A stretch of 64,000 nt of DNA, taken from positions 16,963,443 to 17,027,442 of the forward strand of contig NC_003071.7 in NCBI RefSeq assembly GCF_000001735.4, written 5' to 3'. The notes beneath the pieces are model-generated. The model saw only the letters and a program-made list of their open reading frames with translations, had not been told where the DNA came from and searched no databases. A program made the position numbers and the translations under genes. This stretch comes from Arabidopsis thaliana (lineage: Eukaryota; Streptophyta; Magnoliopsida; Brassicales; Brassicaceae). Shown in pieces: positions 10,665 to 20,159 of the stretch (the first letter of the stretch is position 1; each line of letters begins with the position of its first letter).

Positions 10665-12799
10665 ATGGCGGCTTCGGTGCAACCTGCATGCTTAGACCTC
10701 CACTTCTCCGGAAAGCATCCACCGCTTCTTAAACACAACGCTATTATCGTCCGCTGCGTTTCTTCTCCAAATGTAATTCCCGAAGCTGACTCCATCTCTG
10801 GTCCGCCTGATATCATCAATACGAACCGTGACCAGCGCAAAGTGGTTCGTATCGCTTGGGAGAAGTTGGTTCGATGGTCTCGTTCTTTGCGCGCTAAAGC
10901 TAAAACCGATGTTCTTGAGCGTACTCGCAAGGTTTTATTATCTTCACTTTCTTTCTTAATTTCGTTTGCGTTTTGGAGAATTTGAAAGAATCTGGGGGTT
11001 TTTAGGTTGTTGTTCTTGGTGGAGGTTCGTTTGGTACTGCAATGGCTGCTCATGTAGCTAGAAGGAAAGAGGGATTAGAGGTTAATATGCTTGTTCGTGA
11101 CTCTTTTGTTTGTCAATCTATCAACGAGAACCACCATAATTGGTACTTTATAGCGTTTGATTTTTATCCAAACACAATTCATAATTCTTGAAGACTTCGC
11201 AGTGATAAGGTTGATTCTGTTGCCAGTAAGTATTTTCCTGAGCACAAGTTACCTGAGAATGTGATTGCTACAACTGATGCGAAAGCTGCATTGCTTGATG
11301 CTGATTACTGCCTTCATGCCGTGCCTGTGCAGGTTTAAGCACATTGAGTATTTGTTTTTAGTTTTGTTGATTTGTTTCTATGTTCTGCTGATTAATGTGG
11401 GGTTGTTGTTGCAGTTTAGCTCTTCGTTTCTAGAGGGAATTGCCGATTATGTCGATCCAGGATTGCCTTTTATATCTCTTAGCAAAGGTCTGGAGCTTAA
11501 TACTCTTAGGATGATGTCTCAGATCATTCCCATTGCGCTTAAGAATCCCCGGCAACCTTTTGTTGCTCTTTCTGGCCCGTCATTTGCTCTGGAGCTGATG
11601 AACAATTTACCAACTGGTTTGTTTGACTCTTGTTCTTCTTTTGTTTAAATCGAATAGCATTATAGTTTTCTATTGCTGAATGATGAGAAATGTTTTCTTT
11701 TGGTATGTTATTTTGCTTGCAGCAATGGTGGTTGCCTCAAAAGATAAGAAATTGGCCAATGCTGTTCAGCAGCTTCTTGCTTCTAGTTACTTGAGAATAA
11801 ATACTTCCAGGTACAACATTTCAAAACAAGACTCCATTGGTTTCAATGATTTCTGGATGCATTTCCCTGCTGGGCTATGATAATATCCATTTGCCTACCT
11901 GCTTGAGAGTTTATTCATGTCTTGTATATGTGTGGTGTTAGTGACTGAGCTCTAATGGTCAACTTCTTAATTCCTCGAGGGAGTTTTGTGCACTCAGCTT
12001 GTAACCTCTGATCATTTCAGTGATGTTACAGGCGTGGAAATCGCCGGTGCCCTGAAGAATGTTCTAGCAATAGCTGCAGGAATTGTTGATGGAATGAATC
12101 TCGGTAACAACTCTATGGCAGCTCTTGTGTCCCAAGGTTGTTCAGAGATAAGATGGTTAGCCACAAAGGTAGTAAGTTTAATTTGTGTCTATAATTGCTT
12201 CATAGAAAGTGGTTTTTTCGGTCCATGCAACTCACTACAATGATTACTAAATCCTGTGTTTATTGCATTTCTGCGTTTTTCTGTCTTGTATGTGAGAAGA
12301 TGGGTGCAAAGCCAACAACCATTACTGGTTTATCAGGAACTGGGGACATAATGCTTACGTGTTTTGTAAATCTTTCAAGAAACCGAACAGTTGGAGTCAG
12401 GTTAGGGTCAGGGGAGACACTAGATGACATACTAACCTCTATGAATCAGGTGTGTTTCTCATTGGTGTCGCTCTTCATATGGTAAAACAAAAAGGATTGG
12501 TTGAATCTGAAACCCATGAATCAAATAACAATTGCTGCGCAGGTTGCAGAAGGTGTAGCAACAGCCGGGGCAGTGATAGCATTAGCACAGAAATACAATG
12601 TGAAACTGCCGGTTTTGACAGCCGTAGCTAAGATAATAGATAATGAACTGACCCCGACTAAGGCTGTTCTTGAGCTCATGAACCTTCCTCAGGTTGATTA
12701 TAGGTTTCACAGATTCCCATTTCGACTCGGCTACTCTTCTGGTATTTTTATTTGACTCTGTTCTGTATAATTCTGGTTTTGCAGATTGAAGAAGTATGA
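10665..12799 (+). CDS. GLY1: Plastid NAD-dependent glycerol-3-phosphate dehydrogenase
   Basis: Nine exons: 10665-10931, 11006-11142, 11227-11332, 11415-11616, 11723-11810, 12021-12168, 12300-12449, 12543-12692 and 12785-12799 (a 4-codon last exon); 420 aa. A ~75-residue N-terminal extension looks like a plastid transit peptide. The Rossmann motif is [29 protein letters not shown] and the catalytic-Lys region [15 protein letters not shown] follow, then [12 protein letters not shown]. It reduces dihydroxyacetone phosphate to glycerol-3-phosphate for plastid (prokaryotic-pathway) glycerolipids. GLY1/SFD1 is known to affect 16:3 lipids and systemic acquired resistance. From memory At2g40690. Confidence 0.95.
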
Positions 12800-13337
12800 G
12801 GTAGAACAATCGTTTTGAGGACCACATATTCAAAGAGATGGCTTTAAGGCGGCAAGAGCTTTGCATTCGTTTAGAGATAGCTAACGATAGAGATGATTCG
12901 AAGTGAGTTTTGTAATCGATTTTTAGGCCTGAATCTCATGAATGTGAATTGTTCATAAACATTTTACAAAATCTCTGTAAATTTTTCTCTTACATCTATA
13001 AAAATGATGTTTCAGTATCTTGTTTAGAGTGGAGTGTGGAATTTGGAATAGGCTTCGTATGATCTTCAGACTTTCGGAGCCATGGATATAAGTATGGGTG
13101 TTTCAAATTCGGGTACACCCAACCGGTTTAATCCAAACTTAAACCGTAAAAAGCCGATCAAAAAAATAAACAATGCGCATGGGCTTTGAAGTTGAGAGGC
13201 CCACAATTTTTGAAGGCTCAGACGTAAACGGTGACGTATAGGAGGCAAAACCCTTGCAATTGCAGTGTCGTCGTCGTTGAGTAGTCGAAGACGGAGGGAA
13301 AGAAACAGAGAACTTGTTTGTTTCGTCGAAGAATAAG
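12800..13337. promoter_or_regulatory. GLY1 3' flank and RH17 promoter
   Basis: No gene. GLY1 3' UTR sequence runs to about 13010. Near the RH17 start, TGGGCTT at ~13184 and GGCCCAC at ~13199 are site II type motifs typical of ribosome-biogenesis gene promoters. Confidence 0.4.
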
Positions 13338-15950
13338 ATGATGAAGAGAGCCCAACAATCGGCAAGAGAAACAAAGCAAGAAGCTAAAGATGCTAGCAAA
13401 GCGAAGAGCGGTTTGTTCGCTTCTTGTTCCTTCTCTTCACTTGGTTTAGATACCAAGCTCTCTGACCAGCTCAAAGGTTCTCTTTTTTACCTCTGCCGAT
13501 GTTGACATCCTTTGTTTATGCCTAGTGAGCTTAAACTTTGAGTTTTTCCGTGTCAATTTACACAGAAAGGATGGGTTTTGAAGCTCCTACTCTTGTACAA
13601 GCTCAAGCAATTCCTGTTATTCTCTCTGGTCGAGATGTGTATCCTTTTCCTACAAATTTCTGTCTTCTTTTTGTGTGAACTATGATTACATTTGTAGTTT
13701 GGTTTGTTTTCAGTTAACTTGAGATATATAAATGTATAGACTTGTTAATGCTCCAACCGGTACTGGAAAGACTATAGCGTATTTGGCACCCCTCATCCAT
13801 CACTTGCAGGGTCATTCTCCTAAGGTTGATCGTTCTCATGGAACTTTTGGTATGTGCTTTTGTTCTAGCTACAATTTAGTATTTCTTTGCTGGTAAAGTG
13901 ATGATTTTGATACTTGGCACTTGTTTGTGGCAGCTTTGGTGATTGTGCCTACACGGGAACTATGCCTTCAGGTGTATGAAACCTTGGAGAAGTTACTGCA
14001 TCGGTTCCATTGGATAGTCCCTGGCTATGTTATGGGAGGAGAGAAAAAGGCTAAAGAAAAGGCTAGATTAAGGAAAGGTACAAATTTGTGAGAAGCGAGA
14101 TGGTCACTTTTGAATCCAGACTAATCGTTTTATTTCAGGAATATCCATTCTAATTGCAACCCCGGGACGCCTTCTTGACCATTTGAAGAACACAGCTTCA
14201 TTTGTGCACAAAAATCTGCGTTGGGTCATCTTTGATGAAGCTGATAGGTATAAATGCTGTACCCTGAAAGTTAATATCTTCCTTGATCCTGTGCTTCCTT
14301 TAATTAATTCTTCCTTTGCATTTTGGCAGCATTCTCGAATTAGGTTATGGGAAGGAGATAGAACAGATAATTAAGCTTCTAGGTTCAGGGCAAAACGAGC
14401 AAGGGGAAGAAGATGATATTGTTCCAAAGGGTATTCAGAAGCAGAACTTGTTATTGTCAGCAACATTGAATGATAAAGTTAACGATCTTGCAAAACTTAG
14501 TTTGGACGATCCGGTAATGATTGGTCTTGACAACACCAAATTGCAACAAAATCTATCAATAGAGTCTCCTGCGGCTCCTGACTCTGATGCGGAAGATATG
14601 GTAATTCATGTTAACAAATCCGCAAACCCTTTATCTGAGGACTATGGAATACCATCACAGCTGGTACAGAGATATCTTAGAGGTACATTTATCTTCACTT
14701 GAATCTCTTTGTATTGTTCTGTGCTTCTAGTTTGATACAAATATATATTACATGCAGTGCCATGTGGTGCACGGCTTGTGGCACTTCTTTCTGTTCTCAA
14801 GAACCTTTTTGAAAGAGAAGCTTCTCAAAAGGTAAATCTCAAGCCAGAAGTTCCTGTCATATAACTGTCTGTTTATTTTAAAATTCTCCGTTAATTGAGG
14901 TTTTGTGGGGCTGTTTTCTTACAGGTGGTCGTCTTCTTTTCGACACGTGATGCTGTAGATTTTCATTACTCACTTCTGAGTGAATTCCAGTGGCCACCGA
15001 ATTCTGAGACAGAAGAGGAGGGGACTAAAGAGTTGTTTCTCAAGTGCAAAACGTTCCGGTTACATGGAAGTATGGAGCAGGAGGATAGAAGATCTGCGTT
15101 TGGGACCTTTAAAACAGAGAAGCAGGCTGTTCTGTTGAGTACAGATGTTGCTGCTAGAGGCTTGGATTTCCCAAAAGTAAGATGTATTATACAATATGAC
15201 TGTCCCGGGGAAGCTACCGAGTATGTGCATAGGTAAATTCTGAAATGGCAAAAAACCACTTGACGGTTATACCTTAGATACTTAGTAACTTGAGTTTACT
15301 GAGCTTATGTGTTTGTGATTCATGGTTGCAGAGTTGGTAGAACAGCTCGTATTGGTGAAAAAGGAGAAGCCTTGTTATTTCTACAACCGATTGAAATAGA
15401 CTATCTTAAGGAGCTGAAGAAACATGGTGCATCACTTACAGAGTACCCTCTTATGAAAGTACTTGATAAATTTCCCATACCCGGCAATATGCCCCGAATC
15501 AAAAAGGTCCTATCTCTAGAATCCCATCCATGGGTCATATCTCTGCAGAGAGCTCTTGAATCCCTTACTTACGCCGAGGTACGATTCTCTTCAATGTGTT
15601 CCTCCCTCTCTATGTGATTAATTTACAGTCTGATGGTCTAAATGTCTCATTGTTTGTATCTGTTTTATTCACAGCCAAAGATGAAGAGCCTGGCCAAGAA
15701 TGCATTTGTCTCTTGGGTTAGGGGATATGCAGCTCACAAGGGAGAGCTCAAGAGTATTTTCGTGGTGAAGAAGCTTCACTTGGGTCATGTCGCCAAGAGT
15801 TTTGCTCTGAGAGAACAACCGTCTTTAGTTGGGAAATCACATCACAAGGAAACAATGAAGAGAAAGAGAGACGAACGTCAAAAAGGGCAACAAGGTAAGA
15901 AGAGAAAGAAGATGAGTGGTACTGGCAATAGAAGTACACAAAAAACTTGA
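13338..15950 (+). CDS. RH17: DEAD-box ATP-dependent RNA helicase (DDX31/Dbp7 type)
   Basis: Ten exons: 13338-13476, 13566-13638, 13740-13849, 13934-14077, 14139-14247, 14330-14682, 14758-14831, 14925-15232, 15332-15578 and 15675-15950; about 610 aa. Two ATGs are adjacent (13338 and 13341), so the true start may be one codon later. Motifs in order: Q-motif region [13 protein letters not shown], Walker [57 protein letters not shown] and [10 protein letters not shown]. The C-terminus is very basic ([20 protein letters not shown]), suggesting nucleolar localisation. The Dbp7/DDX31 relationship implies 60S ribosome assembly, an inference. From memory At2g40700. Confidence 0.94.
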
Positions 15951-16694
15951 TCAAATCGGTTTCGCCACCATAAACCGTGGCGTAAGTTTTGTAGTTAAGG
16001 AGCTGGTTTGCTCATCGAATATTTTGAAATATCGAAAAGAAGTTGGGAGCTTTATCATGTTTGTTAACAATATTACTTGTATTGGCCAGAAAGCTAAAGA
16101 TTCACAAAATTTGCTTACCAGATGTTTACTTTCTTCAGGAAATTTCTAAAAAAAAATCAATATGGATCACAAAAACACTGTTTTTATTAAATGTTTTTTT
16201 TATGAAAATTCGGTTTAGAATCTATGAAAATCTAGATTTGCTATCAAAGAGTTGCTTGAGATGGTTCCATTGCTTACTCACAACAACAATGTCTCCATTG
16301 CGATCGGCTTAAAATCCAGAAGCCGTTTCAAAATGTAAATTTTTCTTTTATTTGTAAGAAACTTAGCAAAGCAACATCACCTCCAACCAAAACAATTTTG
16401 AGAAAAATAAAGCAAAGTATCGAGTGATCGAACTTTGTGTTGCGTTTAGTTGCATTTGTGTTAAGTAGATGTGTATGAATATTTTCACTATTTGTGTTCA
16501 TGTGTTGGGTTATTTATTTAATCCTAAGCAAACGTTACACCTTAATTGGCATAACTGAAGTTGTATGTCTAAGTCAAACCTAAAAGGAACTCATTAGACC
16601 TATTCAAAAAACAACAAGTACTGAAAATTGGAAGGCAAAAGATAAGAGAGAAAGAAACCAGACCTTTTTTTGCTTTTCTGAATACAAAACATGT
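15951..16694. other. Intergenic, no gene seen
   Basis: RH17 3' flank followed by AT-rich sequence without convincing coding or RNA signals. It ends where the left LTR-like repeat begins. Confidence 0.5.
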
Positions 16695-17178
16695 TGTTGA
16701 TGTACACCCCAAAAGCCAACTTCCTTTTAAAAGGCGTAAAAGACAAAACTTCAATGATATCTAGTCATGCTCTGTTTCAAAAGATCAAATTCTCTTGGCT
16801 ATTTCGAGTTGATTTCTTTTCGAAGTTGTGTCGTCTCCATTTTTGTTGTTACAGTGGCCGAGCTTTTTGTTTTCACAGCGATGGGTTTTATGGGTTTACA
16901 TTGGTTTTGAAATTCAAATTGATCTCGGTTCGGTTTACTTTGGTTTAGAGAAGAAAACCAAAACAAATAAGACACGCGATGGGTTTTTGAGAACGAGGTG
17001 CGTGGATCCAAAAAGGCATGATTTTTGTGGATTAACCCCTTTAGAAATCGTAGACACGCGCTCAACGCGACATGGGTGAGACTGGCTGTGAAATCACACG
17101 ATTGGTAAAAGTGGGGTATGAAGTGGAGCTCTCTCATTGGCTAAAAAACTAAAAATAGTAGGGGAGCTCCTCCTCTCA
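16695..17178 (-). repeat. Left LTR-like direct repeat (484 bp)
   Basis: The sequence from TGTTGATGTACACC to CTCCTCTCA is repeated at 18842-19737 in the same orientation with few mismatches, in two blocks (16695-~16787 and ~16787-17178). It begins TG and ends CA on the plus strand. Read on the minus strand it carries a CCAAT box and TATTTTTAG near its start. A putative 3' LTR of a minus-strand element; terminal boundaries are not certain. Confidence 0.6.
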
Positions 17179-17644
17179 TATATTGAAAACAATAATAAAC
17201 ACTTATGAATTTTATGAATTTTCTGCGTTTTCAAAGTGAATTTTTATTGATGTGCATAGATTTTGTTTCATATTTTGTGAACTTGTAGTTTATCAACACT
17301 TATGGATCATTCGAAATGTATACCAACCAGACCAGTCAGGGGAAACCTTCAAGAAGAAGACCAGTTAGGCTTGTGTCCGTTTCACAAGGAGGCTTATATG
17401 AGGTTGACACTGGATTATGATACTTTGAATGCTGCAAGCAAGACTGGAATCATCTAAAAATATGAATCCTTGAGCTTCTTTAACCAGTAATATGTAGATT
17501 AACAATATGAATCCTTTATTGAATAAAGGAAACAATTAAACGTTTGATTATAGATAAGACTTTACATAATCCAACTTTTATATGAAGCTACTACAAACAA
17601 GATTTAAAACATCAAAGAATCCATCTAATCTTCAATCTTCATCT

Positions 17645-18067
17645 TCAACATCCTTCAATATCTCTCCACTTAAGATACACTAGCCCAGCTCTATAGTGCG
17701 TGAACGCACCAGCAACTACCAGAACATGAAACAACTGATGGCTATGTCCTGCTATATCGAATTTACCCGGCATCCATCTCTCTGGGATCCTAGTTGCATA
17801 AACCAGAGCTCCTAACCCATAAAGCAAACCCATCAAAATCTCATAACATGTCGTGTGAAGGGCTTCAGGTTGGTCCCAAAAGATTATCAGCTTGTGAAGA
17901 ATCGGAGCTAAGCCAGAGAATCCCATTCCAAAGAACAGAGACGCCCCCACCACCCGAAACTCCGGGAGGAGAGAAACAAGCACAGTGGCGATTCCTAAGA
18001 TGGTTATGAATCCTAAGTAGAGGTTCTTTATCTTCTCTTTCGAACTACAACCCCTTGGCCCTTGCAC
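17645..18067 (-). pseudogene. Truncated heptahelical (HHP / adiponectin-receptor-like, haemolysin III) gene copy
   Basis: The open frame encodes about 140 residues of the C-terminal half of a PAQR/HHP membrane protein: SLFFGMGFSGLAPILHK, WDQPEALHTTCYEILMG, RIPERWMPGKFDIAGHSHQL and the His motif HSHQLFH. Several hydrophobic helices are present. No ATG begins the frame (first codon GTG) and a TGA stop lies just upstream, so the ~180 N-terminal residues of full-length relatives are missing. It has no interrupting intron. It sits between two LTR-like repeats, so it is probably a captured and truncated copy of an HHP gene. I recall a haemolysin-III-related annotation here (At2g40710). Confidence 0.7.
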
Positions 18068-18484
18068 AACAAGAAAACTACTTCATAGGAGGGTAGCTCC
18101 GGTGGCCTTAGCAAGTGGAATGGAACACTTCATGTGTGAGAATTTCAGCAAAATGATTCTCAAAATAACTCATGCTTCTTGACTGAAATTTTCCACGCAG
18201 ACCTTCCATCTCAATTATTCCCTCTAGCAATGTGTTACACAGCTAATAAACGTGAATTTGGGGTTGTACTATAGCCTCTATCTTAGGTTCTTACAGAAAA
18301 CTCTTAACTACATGCTTCTTAGGTCGAGAATATGTTATCTTGTCGAGTGCTTTCTCAAATGCAATTACGATTTCCAACCAGTATCTCGACACAACCATCT
18401 TTTTCTCCGCAGTTTTATCAACAGTTAGCATTCCATAAGTAATTTTTTGGCTTCATATTCTTAATTCTTTTTCCCTTTACAGCT

Positions 18485-18802
18485 CTAGTGCCATTTATCT
18501 TGATATATCGAAGTCTTTGTTGGCCACATTGAAGAAAACGTTTCGACCATCAAACAAGTTCCATGAGGCTTCTCAAATAGCCTCCATACTCTAACCAGCT
18601 CATACACACAATCAGCTCCTCCTGGATCAAAAGGTCCCTTGTCGCCAGTAAAGATCCTAAACCCATGTAACTGTGGTTGCACTAACCATCTCCTGCTTCT
18701 CCTTTTACCCTTTCGCGCACTGTCTACACTGTTCATCTTCTTCTTCTCTGCATCATAGACAGCCCTTCTCCATATTACCTTACTCACCCCTAAGAGAACC
18801 AT
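18485..18802 (-). CDS. Hypothetical ORF inside LTR-bounded segment
   Basis: A 105-aa ATG-started ORF on the minus strand, beginning 40 bp inside the right LTR-like repeat. It is basic near the N-terminus (KKKMNSVDSARKGKRRSRR) and has RIFTGDKGPFDPGGADCVYE. I do not recognise it. The codons just before the ATG read LEDK, reminiscent of the end of plant Ty3/gypsy polyproteins, but that match is too short to rely on. It may be element-derived or a second captured fragment. Confidence 0.25.
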   Translation of the reverse strand: MVLLGVSKVIWRRAVYDAEKKKMNSVDSARKGKRRSRRWLVQPQLHGFRIFTGDKGPFDPGGADCVYELVRVWRLFEKPHGTCLMVETFSSMWPTKTSIYQDKWH

Positions 18803-18824
18803 CTTGTCCTCAAGGTCTCAACAA

Positions 18825-18832
18825 TGATACCA
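18825..18832 (-). other. Possible primer-binding site
   Basis: The minus strand reads TGGTATCA nine bases inside the right LTR-like repeat. This equals the first 8 bases of the initiator-Met-tRNA-complementary site used by many plant LTR retrotransposons; the following bases do not match. The position supports a minus-strand element with its 5' LTR at 18842-19737. Confidence 0.35.
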
Positions 18833-18841
18833 AACATTAAG

Positions 18842-19737
18842 TGTTGATGTACACCCCAAAAGCCAACTTCCTTTTAAAAGGCGTAAAAGACAAAGCTTCA
18901 ATGATATATAGTCAGGCTCTGTTTCAAAAGTTCAAAGGCTCAATACTATTTTGTTAACATGTCTAGGAATCACAAAATGCATCATAACTAAGATAAAGAG
19001 TGAGCATCAAAAACAATTTCAATCAAATCCCATCACAAAATTGACCACTGAAGAATCAAAAACAGAGGCCACTTAGTCAAAAAAACTCTGAAACTCCATA
19101 AACGAATCCCACTCTTCAGCTTTCACTATCCTTTGTTCCTTACACAACCAAAAAGACATTACAATGGTGTTTATTAGAAGTAAAGTTTCAAAATCCATGG
19201 AAGCCATTGATTCTATAGAGGTACCTTGTAATACTCCTCGAGTCCTCGTCCTCGAAATGAAGATTTGAGCAGATGGGCTTTTGGAGGCTGGAATCAAAGG
19301 AAGCATCGGATTTGAGGGGGGGGGGGGGGGTTTCGAACATTCTCTTGGCTATTTCGAGTTGATTTCTCTTCGAAGTTGTGTCGTCTCCATTTTTGTGGTT
19401 ACAGTGGCCGAGCTTTTTGTTTTCACAGCGATGGGTTTTATGGGTTTACATTGGTTTTGAAATTCAAATTGATCTCGGTTCGGTTTACTTTGGTTTAGAG
19501 AAGAAAACCAAAAAAAATAAGACACGCGATGGGTTTTTGAGAATGAGGTGCGTGGATCCAAAAAGGCATGATTTTTGTGGATTAACCCCCTTTAGAAATC
19601 GTAGACACGCGCTCAACGCGACATGGGTGAGACTGAGTGTGGAATCACACGATTGGTAAAAGTGGGGTATGAAGTGGAGCTCTCCCATTGGCTAAAAAAC
19701 TAAAAATAGTAGACATGTAGCTCCTATCCTCCTCTGA
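18842..19737 (-). repeat. Right LTR-like direct repeat with 405-bp insertion
   Basis: Second copy of the 16695-17178 repeat. It matches in 18842-~18934 and again in ~19339-19737. The intervening ~405 bp (containing a minus-strand ORF at 19073-19306 and a run of 15 G at 19316-19330) is absent from the left copy. Either this copy gained an insertion or the left copy lost it. Confidence 0.6.
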
Positions 19738-20100
19738 TAAAATTTATGCTTCTTATTTACGAAATTTTGCTCAACAAGATGCGAAAGAGTAAGAGAGCAA
19801 CCTGAAACCTGAGAGTTAAGGATCTGAAAGAGAACACCTCTGAGAAAGTTCAACAGTCACGTAACTGGATTTCTGCAATACTTCCCTGTTACGAAGCAAT
19901 CACCAAAAAATGTAGTTAGAACACAGTGATTAATTTGTAAGAGAAGTACATAAGTAGAAGAAAAATGAACTTCCCAATTGCTACTAGACCAATGTCAAAA
20001 TATAACACTGCACTGCATAGACGAGTGCAATATAGTTGAGATGAAACACTTACCTCCTTGCAAAGACGGTAGAGACGCAGAGGATTGAGTACTTTCTTCA
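19738..20100 (-). ncRNA. Putative terminal exons of a minus-strand repeat-array transcript
   Basis: On the minus strand a strong donor, GCAAGGAG/GTAAGTG, is centred near 20053. A pyrimidine-rich acceptor, TTGCTTCGTAACAG, follows near 19890. Together with the promoter-like sequence at 23.2 kb this suggests a spliced transcript through the repeat array. No long ORF is formed. The model rests on splice-site quality only. Confidence 0.3.
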
Positions 20101-20159
20101 TCAAGTCTCAGCAAGATGAATGCAGAGGATTGAATACTCTAAATCTGTCCTAAGATCTT

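Noticed and set aside
10613-11053. Minus-strand 146-aa ORF over GLY1 exons 1 and 2
   Set aside because: Antisense shadow of GLY1 coding sequence and its first intron.
19711-19715. ACATG as target-site duplication of the LTR-like element (also at 16690-16693 region)
   Set aside because: Repeat similarity continues past this point to CTCCTCT, so the terminus and any target-site duplication cannot be fixed.
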